Source: Bidens hawaiensis
Taxonomy: Eukaryota; Streptophyta; Magnoliopsida; Asterales; Asteraceae
Direction: 5' to 3'
Length of the DNA stretch: 64,000 bases
Assembly: GCA_021521415.1 (NCBI GenBank)
Contig: JAIQDT010010128.1
Coordinates: forward strand, 1-64,000
In this document: piece after piece, positions 1 to 9,608 of the stretch
Layout: each line of letters opens with the position of its first letter
Position numbering within the stretch: the stretch's first letter is position 1
Notes under the pieces: generated by a model
What the model saw: the letters and a program-made list of their open reading frames with translations, nothing else
Databases searched by the model: none
Told to the model about the DNA's origin: nothing
Program-made: the position numbers and the translations under genes

Positions 1-2
1 AC

Positions 3-113
3 TTGTATACATAGTTTTGACATATACGCTGTCTGACCATTTTGGGCTATATGGTACATGACATATAAGTCCAAAATGGTCAGACAGCGTATATGTCAAA
101 ACTATGTATACAA
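3..113. repeat. Inverted repeat, first hairpin of a zig-zag palindrome
   Basis: Positions 3-45 are the perfect reverse complement of 71-113, with a 25-base loop centred at 58. The arm contains the words TATACGCTGTCTGACC and TTTTGACATATACGC. It is the first of three overlapping turn-arounds that run to 572. The sequence is cut by the window edge, so the left extent is unknown. No coding potential is seen. Confidence 0.93.
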
Positions 114-319
114 CGTATTATTTGATTAAGTTATGTGGCGTGTTACCTACATAAGGTTATATGGCGTATAAGTAGTATACACCTCATAACCTTAATTAGC
201 TTATACGCCATATAACCTTATGTAGGTAACACGCCACATAACTTAATCAAATAATACGTTGTATACATAGTTTTGACATATACGCTGTCTGACCATTTTG
301 GACTTATATGTCATGTACC
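53..319. repeat. Inverted repeat, second hairpin of the zig-zag palindrome
   Basis: Arms of about 120 bases (53-172 and 200-319) are reverse complements around a centre at 186. The left arm overlaps the right arm of the first hairpin, and the right arm overlaps the left arm of the third. The same segment is therefore read forward, backward and forward again. Near-perfect identity of the arms implies recent origin or an artefact. Confidence 0.92.
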
Positions 320-572
320 CATCATGCCCAAAATGGTATAAGACATATAAGATGATTTGGGTATATGTTATACAACATATACCCAAATCATCTTATATGT
401 CTTATACCATTTTGGGCATGATGGGTACATGACATATAAGTCCAAAATGGTCAGACAGCGTATATGTCAAAACTATGTATACAACGTATTATTTGATTAA
501 GTTATGTGGCGTGTTACCTACATAAGGTTATATGGCGTATAAGCTAATTAAGGTTATGAGGTGTATACTACT
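171..572. repeat. About 400-bp near-perfect palindrome with a 4-base centre
   Basis: 171-369 pairs with 374-572 and leaves the four bases ATAC at 370-373 as the only spacer. Arms of about 200 bp match base for base where I compared them. Such a long palindrome with almost no spacer is normally unstable. It could be a fold-back element, a template-switch product, or an inverted read or assembly artefact. Confidence 0.92.
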
Positions 573-1034
573 TATACGTGGTAGACATGAATTCAAAATC
601 CAAATTGTTTACAATCAAAGGTTTTGACATGAAAACATTCCAAATTAAAGACTTAAAATGCCAATAAACCCTATTAATTCATCAATTTTGTCCTTCAATC
701 TCATTGAAACATGTTACTTATTATAAATATTTATGAATGATTATTGTTTAGATGTTAAAAATGATTAAATAATGGCTAAACATCAAAATCCCCTTGAATG
801 AAATCCTTAATCAATGCATCAATCACCTTCGTCAAACCTGTTCATACAAACAAATAGGTTAGATGTAGTTTATACCTTTAATGGTTCACGTGTTTTATGA
901 ATCAACTTAGAATTTGATTTAAGAAAGTAACGACACACAATCAGATTTTTCTAACAGAGAACAATTGAGAGAGTAGTAACGTGTAACTTTTGACAAACAA
1001 TGTTATATGTTGTAAAAGTGACTATATATAGATT

Positions 1035-1150
1035 GTCATATACGCCGTATATGTTTCTTGTTTATACGGTGTATAAGTACGAAAGACATATGCGCCGTGT
1101 AAGTTCAACCAACTTATGCGGCGTATAAGATTCAACTTATGTGTTGTATA
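1035..1150. repeat. Block of short palindromes related to TATACGCCGTATA
   Basis: Variants of one CG-centred palindrome occur at short spacing, such as CATATACGCCGTATATG and CTTATGCGGCGTATAAG, just downstream of a TATA-like CTATATATAG at 1023. The zig-zag palindrome at 1-572 uses related words (CTTATACGCCATATAA). This fits a U3-like palindrome array similar in style to those in elements B and D. Confidence 0.6.
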
Positions 1151-1920
1151 GACACTTTTTAGTATTTTTCAAAAAAGAATATTCACACCCATGTGTTAGA
1201 TCAAGTCCAAGTTAATGACCTTGATTAAGTCAGATTTAATGTTTTAACCACTTTCCAGAAAAATATTGCTTACCACTTTAAAGTTAATGACCTTGCACAA
1301 ATAATTGTCGTTTTAGCTTCTCAAAAAGTTATGATTTAGAAACACAAGCTTAGTCCATCATTCCTAGTAGATTTTACCACATATTGTAAGTCCCAATAAA
1401 GGATCTTTCAATTTGATATCAAATAACTCAATGATTAGGCATAAACTAATCAATAAGCCGATTCTCAAACACCAACACAATGACAATAAAACACAATGAT
1501 CAAGCTTCAAAACACACGTATATTGATATGTCGAGTGCTTAAGCCCTTCACAAACTTACATGGGTGATCGACCAACTCAGACGAACAACCCTACAAAAGT
1601 AAACATACACCCTATATATAGTCTACCAACTAGGCCCAAAATAAACTAAAGCCCACCCAGATCAAATGGTTTCGGTTTACATATATTAGCCCAACTAAGC
1701 CCGATACTACAAAGCTTAAACCGAACTATGACCCAACACAGATAGTATCGCAACTTCAAAAGTCGAGAGTAAACAGAAATGTAAAATCTTTTTGGTTTAA
1801 GAAAATGTCGTAAAGATTGAAAAGAAAAGTATTTATAGACAATGAACTTTCAAATTATTTACAAACTTATAAAAAGTCGTAAAGGGGAATCATATTTATC
1901 AAATTGCCCTTCCATCACAG

Positions 1921-2230
1921 TTTTATGTTTCGGCTTCATTATGGCTGGTGTTAAGTCAGTCATTGGTATTGTTGTCCACTTAAACCTTTTAATTTTTTTT
2001 TTGAAATTTATATGATACGATTAAGATTCAATTAAGGCAAAGAATATTTATGTGGTTCCCACAATAGCTGGAACTACACCCTCTAATCTTGGTTCAGGCG
2101 TAGTTTGATTTTAACCATGTCACCCCAATTTGACTTAAACCTAACTAGCCAGTCATAAAACCTGACACTTTGACTCTTTTGCACATTTTCTTACTTTTTT
2201 ATCCGCACTTTAAGCAATAGAAAAAATAAA
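1921..2230 (+). repeat. Diverged copy of the segment at 55363-55640
   Basis: Both segments share, in the same order, ATTGTTGTCCACTTAAA, an ACGATTAA word, a GAAC(C)TACACC word, CACCCCAA(T/C)TTGACTTAAA and TTTTGCACATTT. Spacing is similar and identity looks like about 65 percent. The right-hand copy lies in the presumed 3' part of element G, so this may be a relic LTR of a related element. Confidence 0.55.
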
Positions 2231-2240
2231 GCAGAGGATT

Positions 2241-2311
2241 TAAAAACCTTAACCAGTAGGTCGAATATTCCTATCGCGCAGGAGAAAGTCCAAGATTTTC
2301 AAACGAAAAAA
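2241..2311 (+). repeat. Host segment duplicated on both sides of the solo LTR (left copy)
   Basis: About 70 bases here recur at 4427-4498 with roughly 90 percent identity, including the shared word CCTATCGCGCAGGAGAA. The copies flank the solo LTR at 2317-4401. This is much longer than a 5-bp target duplication, so a tandem duplication of the target existed before insertion or arose later. Confidence 0.8.
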
Positions 2312-2316
2312 ATAAC

Positions 2317-4401
2317 TGTAACGCCCGTTAATTTTCGGTTTAAAGAGTTAAAGCATGTAAAGTATGTATACTTCTCGGGAGTTTTCCGGCATATTTCGTT
2401 GACTCTATCGTCGTCCCGGTACGTTAAATCACCTATATTTTCTTTCAAGTTGCCATATCTTTCAACTTGGAGGGGCTAGGATGAAACATTTTTATATTAT
2501 ATCATAAAACACAACCCTAACTCCCCCCCCTTTCTTCTTTCCGATCGGCAGCAAGGAGCCACCCCCACACCTGCGATTTTCTTCTTTCCAGCCAAGGTTT
2601 GAGCATAAAACATCATATGAAGGTTAGTTCTACGATTCCCCAAGTCTTTTACACCTTAACTGATCATTATATCACGTGTATTGATCGTTAAATTGCGTGT
2701 TGTAGGCTTACCGGGTGGCTGTCAATTCTAACCTTTCCGGGACTAATTTGATTGAGGTTTTTGCACCAAAATATTCCTAGGTATGTCTAGTATATCATAC
2801 TTTAAAATCAAGTTCATTGGTGTTCGTTTGATTGGTCAACTAGTTGTAGTTTGAATGTTAGTGTTCGGTTGACTAGAATTGCAGTTTGTTGCGTTTAACA
2901 CGAGGGTTGATGTGATTAACGACCAATTTAGCTCGGGTGAACTTGGGTTGATGTACGGGCTGTTGAAAATTCATTTTTATGATTTATGGGGCTGAATTGG
3001 TTGTCGGTTACTCAAATGGGTCGGTACAACGCGTAATTGCGTTTATTGAATAGTTGGTGCGTTGTACATGCGGTTACCGACCCATTTGACTCGTGTAGCG
3101 TCGTGTGGACTTGTTGGCTGTGAATTCATCATATTGGGTCCACATGGGGCTGAGTTGGATGTTAATATCTTAAACGACTCTTAAACGTGCGTGTTAGTGT
3201 CACCTAGTGCTTCCGGGTGTAAAATGGGAATTCTTTATTCCCGGGAGTATCTAAGGATGGTTTTGGTGAACGTAAGGCCTCGGGGGATGTTGTGATTGAG
3301 TTTGATGATGTCGAGGCTTTTAGGTAACTTGACCCATGTTAGAACGTCTCTTAGGATAAACGAGTCATCTCGATGTCAATAGTATTTGATTGTATGTAAA
3401 CCGACAGGAGTTTGAGTTGTGGGGCTACGTATGGTTTCTCTAGCTCATGGTGAATACGTGTCTTATGTCAGGTGAGTTCATGATGCTCCCTTTTTACTCT
3501 TTTTAAGATTTTGGGCTAGCATGCACACCTAAGCGATTTTGCTTGATGAATTGTTTAAATTATTTTGGATGGGCTTACTTGTAAAGGGTAGGCCTTGAGA
3601 TGATATTATTGTATGATGTAAGTATGTTTGTACATATATTATTGTATGACCAATATTTGGAGATGTTTAGTAGTCGTTATCGACTACGAATGTTTACGTA
3701 TGCCTACTTCGTGTTTGCATACGTTGGATGAGATGTTACGTGTTTGGGTTGTACGTGTGCTCGACCCTGATGTTATTACTCGGATGAGATGTTACGTGTT
3801 TGGGTTGTACGTGTGCTCGACCCTGATGTTATTACTTGGATGATATATATGTAGGGATATAATTATGAGGATGTTTATATATGATTATAAGGATGTTTAT
3901 ATATAATTATAAAGATGTTTATACATATATATAAGGAAGATTACTTATTGTTGATGATGGCCTAACTGTTATATCCCGTTTATTTTAAAAATCTCGGGAT
4001 GACTATTATGATTATTATTATTATAGAAGTTAATTAATAAAACTTGAACTCACTCAACTCAAGTTGACTTTGTGTGCATGTTAGTGTGAGTTTCAGGTTA
4101 GGAGGTGGATACATTATCGCTTGGACGTGCACGAAGCTACTTGGACGGTGGAGGGCATGCTTAGTTGGAAGTTTTAATAATAATAAACAATTTTCTTTTA
4201 ACGTTTTATTAAATACATTTCAATTTGGTTTTGGGCATAATTCCCGGGTTTTGAGAACTTGTTTTATTATTTATGATTTTCCGCTGAATTATACTCTGAA
4301 TCGGTTATTTTAATGGAATGAACTGTTTTTAAGTTTAAGTATTTTTGTAAGTATTTTGGATGAATACCAACTGTAGGATTCCCGGGATTCGGGGTCTTAC
4401 A
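2317..4401 (+). mobile_element. Solo LTR, 2,085 bp, Ty3/gypsy type
   Basis: The segment starts TGTAACGCCCG and ends GGGGTCTTACA, with the TG...CA termini of an LTR. A perfect 5-bp duplication, ATAAC, lies immediately outside (2312-2316 and 4402-4406). No internal region, primer-binding site or second LTR is present, as expected after recombination between two LTRs removed the rest. The TGTAACGCCC start is shared with the LTR of element B (read on its coding strand), so it probably comes from a related chromovirus lineage. Confidence 0.9.
3726..3837 (+). repeat. Two tandem copies of a 56-bp unit
   Basis: 3726-3781 and 3782-3837 are nearly identical and lie inside the solo LTR. The short open frame that runs across them is an accident of the repeat and not a gene. 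Confidence 0.9.
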
Positions 4402-4426
4402 ATAACCAAGAAAATTAATCATAGGG

Positions 4427-4498
4427 TTAAAAAACCTTAACCATTAGGTCAGATATTCCTATCGCGCAGGAGAACGTCCAAGGTTTTCAAACGAAAAG
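4427..4498 (+). repeat. Host segment duplicated on both sides of the solo LTR (right copy)
   Basis: This is the right-hand partner of 2241-2311. A few substitutions separate the copies. A short AAATAAAGCAGA word also recurs beside each copy (near 2225 and 4511), so the duplicated unit may have been larger. Confidence 0.8.
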
Positions 4499-4506
4499 AC
4501 TAACCA

Positions 4507-5044
4507 AGAAAATAAAGCAGAATGTCTTTTATTAAAATGGTAGATCTTTTTGTAGTCATTTTTCTTTTTGACTGTTTTTTCTTTTCGACTTTTGTGCAAA
4601 ACTTGACTTTTGATAGACATATACTTTTGATCAGACATAGCAAGGTGGGCTATTTCATTTATGCCTTTATTACCAAGATTTTGCTAGCAACTTACATTCC
4701 ATCGATTGTGTTAATCCACTAATATTTGGCAAAATATAAGTTTATATGACATATTTTTCCTTACTTGCTTGTCTAAGGCCTACCAACACACTGATGCACT
4801 TAAGCACACAACCTTTTTCCCTTACTTTTACTGGACTTGGGAATAAGATGACCAATGTACTATCATCTTCCCTTTATGCTTTAAAAACTAATTTTGAGGA
4901 GCATTTTTCAGTGTTTTTGGCTTTTGACATATTTGAATTTTTTTTTTTCAAAATTTATACTATTTTTCGATTTTTCTCAAAATATTTCTCCCCCAAAAAC
5001 TAAAAACATCTTTTTGAATTTTGAAAAAGAAAATATTTACAACT
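4507..5044. other. AT-rich non-coding stretch downstream of the Copia pol remnant
   Basis: The open frames here are T-rich and low in complexity and match nothing I recognise. By position this is 3' of the Copia reading frame on the minus strand, so it may be the 3' untranslated region or LTR of that element. No LTR end could be placed. Confidence 0.4.
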
Positions 5045-6679
5045 TGACTATGAAGATGGTTTACTCAAGATCAGAATCCATAATCTCGGGATCACTCTGT
5101 TTGTATTCCTGCAGCCCAATTCCTTAATACCATTAAGCTTTAACAAATATTGAAACCTGTTTTTATTAAAAGCTTTTGTAAAAAGGTCAGCCTTTTGGTA
5201 AATCGTGTGATCTTAATGGTAATCAACTTCTCATAGCAATCACGAATGAAGTGATACCGTATTTCTATATGTTTGGTTTTAGAGTGATTCACCGCATTTT
5301 TAGTTATAGATATAGCAGCATTATTATCTACGAAAATAGGTTTAGTTAAAAAATTCAAACTGTAGTCGCGCATATTGAATCCACAACACCTGAAAACAAC
5401 AGCTACATATTCAGCCTCACATGTTGACAGTGGCACGGTCGTTTGCTTCTTGCATTTCCAGGTGACTAACTTGCTGGTAAAGAATTGACATTCAGCACTC
5501 GTAGATTTTGCATTCATCTTGCAGCTTCGATATTCTAAATCTGAAAACGATCTCTGCATAAACTCGTCATTCCTTGGATACCAAAGATCGATCCCTGGAC
5601 ATCCCTTCAGATAACGTAGAATCCTTTTGACGATCATTAAGTGAGAGACCCTCGGTTTTGGTCAATATTGGGTATATAAGCATGTTGCGTACACAATGTC
5701 TGCTCTTGAAGTTGTAAGATACATGGGAGAGCCAATCATGGATCGTTATAAAGTTTGATCAACTTTCTCCCCAGTGGGATCTGGACCAATTCCATGATTC
5801 AAAGGTAGAGGAGTGTTGATTGACGTCAAATCAGTCATGTTGAACTTTGCTTGGATATCGTTCACGTACTTCGTTTGGTGAATGAAAATAACATTTGGTA
5901 ATTAATCCACCTGAAGCCCTTGAAAGAACTTCATTTCGCCTATAGAACTCATCTCAAACTTTGATTTCATGATTGCTTCAAAATCCTTGCATAGAGCATC
6001 ATTAGTTGACCCAAAGATGATGTTATCCACATAGACTTGAAAAAATCAGAAGATGACCAGACGCTTCATTAGCGAAAAGTGTACAATCAATAGTTCGTAG
6101 AGAAAAGCCATTATCCAACAGATGTTGAGATAAAGTTTCGTACCAAGCTCTCGGGGCCTCATGTAATCCATATAAAGCTTTATCGAGTATTACACTTTGT
6201 CTTTGTGGATTGGATCGACAAATCCCGGTGGTTGTCCCATATAGACTTCCTCACCAAGTATCACACTGAGAAAAGAAAACTTGATATCCAACTGATAGAC
6301 TTTAAATCCTTTCCATGAAGAAAAAGCTAAGAATATTTTGATTGTTTCTAGTCAAGCTACTGTCGCATGGTTTTCATTGTAATTAATCCCTTTGCGTTGG
6401 TTAAAACCTTGAACAGCCAATCGAGCTGCTTTTGGCAATGATTCCTTGTTCATAACGTATGCACTAGAAAACCCATTTGGTGTTTATAAGTCGTTGGTTT
6501 TCAGGCAAATCAACTAGTTTCCAAACCCCAAGCTTTTCAAATTTTTGAAGCTCTTCTTGCACCGCATTGACCCATCTATCTTCAGTTAACACCTCCTTAT
6601 AAGTTTTCGGTTCGATTTGAGAGATGAAACATATAAAAAGAACCGATTTTGAAGTGGTGAGACTTTTAAGTACAAACAT
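5045..6679 (-). pseudogene. Copia pol remnant: reverse transcriptase and RNase H
   Basis: Read on the minus strand, 6679-6464 encodes the start of a Ty1/copia reverse transcriptase, with the family words WVNAVQEELQKFEKLGVW and TKWVF. The catalytic box near 6010-6040 reads VDNIIFGSTN where the family has VDDIIFGSTN, so one catalytic aspartate is lost. 5637-5140 encodes the end of RT and RNase H, with RILRYLKG, LSTCEAEYVA, FVDNNAAISITKNAV and HSKTKHIEIRYHFIRDC. Several frameshifts and stops separate the pieces. A short tail ending in acidic residues may extend to about 5045. It continues upstream at 8456-9603 and 31920-33745. The lineage is probably SIRE- or Tork-like, with low certainty. It is non-functional. 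Confidence 0.88.
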
Positions 6680-6842
6680 CTAAGGCTTTGATCAATTTGA
6701 CACAGCACGCGGAATGACATTTGTTGAAACAATCACTTCTTGCTGGAGATTAGTAACATTTTCTTCAACATCATTTCCACCAGATTCCAAAATGTTTGAC
6801 TGAGTCAAGGATTCAATCACATCATCGTGTCAAGTAACTCAC

Positions 6843-8450
6843 TGATGTGCTAAAAATAGTTTAATAGTTTTTAACTAAATTAACTTAAATTAGAAACTAA
6901 GTAATACTCTATACTCTCTAAAACTCGACTAAACTACTAACCGGCAAATGAACTGATCGACTCTAGTAAAGTTAAGTAAGTCCGGATATCGAACCCACGA
7001 GACTTTCTAAATTACGCTTATTAGCTAATTAGACTCAACTATAGACACGACTTATTAATTTATATTTGTTTGAGGGGTTTTTTATTTAAAATACTAATTT
7101 AAGACTATTATTAAAAACTAATTAAGAAAATAAGTAATTTAAACAAAAGCAAGAGTTTGTTAATTAAATAAGATGATGATAAGAAAATTACCTAGGCTAG
7201 AATCCCCTAAATTTCAGTTATTATTAACCGGGAAATAAATTAGTTATGGACTGAGATCGTAACATAGACACTTAAAAGAAAACCTATACAAGACCCCTGA
7301 ACCTTCTCAAGAAGACACCTATGGGTTTCTAATAAGTTTTAATGCACACCAGTATTAAATATCAAGTTCTCCTACGGTCACCTAATTAACTATGACTTAG
7401 TTCCTTTATAATGAAATCTTACCTTACAGCGCGGAAATCAAAGGCAATTTAATATATTCAATTGATTTAATAGACAATAATAGATAATCAAACCTAGATG
7501 GACTCCTCACGAAGAACTAAATCTAGCAAAATTAAATAATAAAGATCTATCAATAACCTAACACATTTTACAGATTTTAGGTTAGCAGCACAATTAGTTT
7601 TATTTGACAATATTATTCCTATGATCTTATCGCGAAATCAATCATAATATAAACAAGAACACAAAGTAATTGACCTAATAGCAACCTATCATATGAAAAA
7701 TAATAATCAAGGAAACTATGGAATAAAACTCATCAAACAATCCTAAGCATCTATATGCATCAATTTTAGTATAAGTAAATCTTTTACTAAATCATAAAAA
7801 CCATAACGATAAATAATCCAAAGTCAAATCAAAAAATCAAAGTAGGTTCATCATAAGCCTAAGTAGTTCATCAATTTAGCCTAACATCTTAAGTTTAACA
7901 AAAGAATCAAAAAAGAATTCATGGCGATAATAAAGGAAAACGAAAGAAAACAAAAGATAAAACCCGTGTTCTTCGTCTTCAACCAATACGCCTTCCACCG
8001 AATGATTCTTCAACTCCAAAGTCGCCAAAAGTTGCAATCCTAAGCATTGGAAAACTCCAAATTCATCTGGCTTCTTCAGGATATGCTTAAGGTTGAGTTT
8101 AGGGGTCTTTATATAGGAACAATCAAGCCCAAACCCTAAAAAACATTAAGAACATTATGGAATTAAGCCCATGGTGCCACGCCATAGGCCTGGCCTTACC
8201 CGTCGCGCGATGCTCTGGCAAGTGAGGGGGGGGGGGGCTAGGTCAGGTCCGGTTCACTCCTGGTCTGGTCCGGTTCTCCGGTTTGGCTTGTTTTAGCTTG
8301 TTTTTCGCCCTCTTTTCACCACAATTGAAACCCGGAACCTAAAATATAAAAACATGTTAGTAGTATACAAATCTTATATAAAACCGAACAAAACTACTAA
8401 AATATTAAATAAAATGTACGCGGGATTTATGTATATTAAAAGTTATATCA
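6843..8450. mobile_element. Solo LTR, 1,608 bp, inserted in the Copia element
   Basis: It begins TGATGTGCTAAAA and ends AGTTATATCA, giving TGAT...ATCA termini, and a perfect 5-bp duplication CTCAC flanks it (6838-6842 and 8451-8455). Copia pol similarity resumes outside. It contains a run of 12 G at 8226-8237 and no coding frame. Words such as TTTTTAACTAAATTAACT also occur at 34045-34065, which links it loosely to the LTR-like segment at 33917-34987. Confidence 0.85.
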
Positions 8451-8455
8451 CTCAC

Positions 8456-9603
8456 CAGCATCATCAAACAAAGGAGCATGTTCAGGAATTGGATCCTTCA
8501 CAACATATTCACATGGATTTACTTCGGGTTGAATAGAAACATCAAAAGGTGTAAGGCAAACAACAATTAGTACTAGATCTTCATATAGCATCTCCAACTT
8601 CAACTATTGATACAACAAAGAAATTGCTTCATCAGTTAATTCATCTAGTAGATTGAAACACTTCTAGAGACTATCTTAATCAAACATCTAAGCATCTCCC
8701 GGCTTTTATGTTGGAGTTGAATATCTTTGACAATTGGCATGTTGAACAAGCACAATCCAGTTCATGCTAGGTAAAAATACACGTCGTAGAGGATTAGCAT
8801 AACCAACAAAGAATCCCTCCAATGATTTTGCACCAAATTTACCATTAGGATCAAGAACAGTATATGGAGACCCAAACGGTTCAAGCCACTTCAAATTTGG
8901 CTTCCTTCGGTTAAGCAACATAAAAAAAGTCTTTCAGTGTTTCTTTATAGTAAGAACGAGGTTTAGAGTGTAACATGCAGACGCAACAGCTTCAGTCCAG
9001 AAACTAACAGGTAGTATCGAGTCGGCTAACATGGTGCGAGCAGTTTCAATAAGTTTATGATTCTTTCATTTATCAACCCTATTTTGTAGAGTATAGGGAG
9101 CACTGAACTCATGAAGATTCCCACGCTCATCACAATACTCTAACATTTTGTTGTTCTTGAACTTAGTCCCGTCGTCACTTCGAATCCATTTATTAGCAAA
9201 TTGTATAAATTTTCTAATTTCTTGAAAAGCACCATCAGACAGTCGAAAGTCTAATCTTTTGTGTGAAAAAACATTTCCTAAGAAAATCTTGAACAGTCAT
9301 TGGTAACTACTAGGTAGTAAAGTTCTCCAGTGATACTTCTGACATTCACAGGACCAAAGAGATCCATGTGTTATCGTTCAAAGGGTAAGTTTATTGAGTT
9401 AATCAACTTGTTCAGATGTGACTTCTTCTTTTGCTCTCGCTTTCTACAGCTTATACACTCATCTCTTAAACAAAAAGCTTTGACGTTAATCCTATCCACC
9501 AATTTATTGGAACCAAGTAATTCAATTTTCTTACATGAATGCGGCACATCTGTTGATTCCTTCTCTGATACCTTATAAATGAAACATTTAGCCATTTTAG
9601 AAG
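8456..9603 (-). pseudogene. Copia pol remnant: integrase
   Basis: On the minus strand 9595-9371 holds the end of the gag-pre-integrase and zinc-binding region (C-x2-C as CISCRKREQKKKSH, then INSINLPFER). The first catalytic part follows near 9370-9300, with words like HMDLFG.VNVRSI.GELYYLVV in broken frames. 8921-8706 encodes the C-terminal segment (FGAKSLEGFFVGYANPLRRV). Frameshifts and stops interrupt the rest. Element A cuts the frame at 9604, and the upstream half continues at 31920. The solo LTR at 6843-8450 separates it from the RT part. Confidence 0.87.
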
Positions 9604-9608
9604 AAATG

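Larger units (their letters stand above)
573..2316. other. AT-rich non-coding DNA, probably remnants of LTRs
   Basis: No open frame with recognisable protein similarity lies here. The stretch holds a palindromic-motif block (1035-1150), TATA-like words (CTATATATAG at 1023 and CCCTATATATAG near 1612) and a segment at 1921-2230 resembling 55363-55640. These suggest old LTR material, but I cannot define element ends. Confidence 0.5.

Noticed and set aside
4522..5127. Several plus-strand frames of 60-85 codons rich in Phe and Leu that look membrane-like
   Set aside because: They come from T-rich DNA next to a Copia remnant; there is no start context, conservation or domain to support them.
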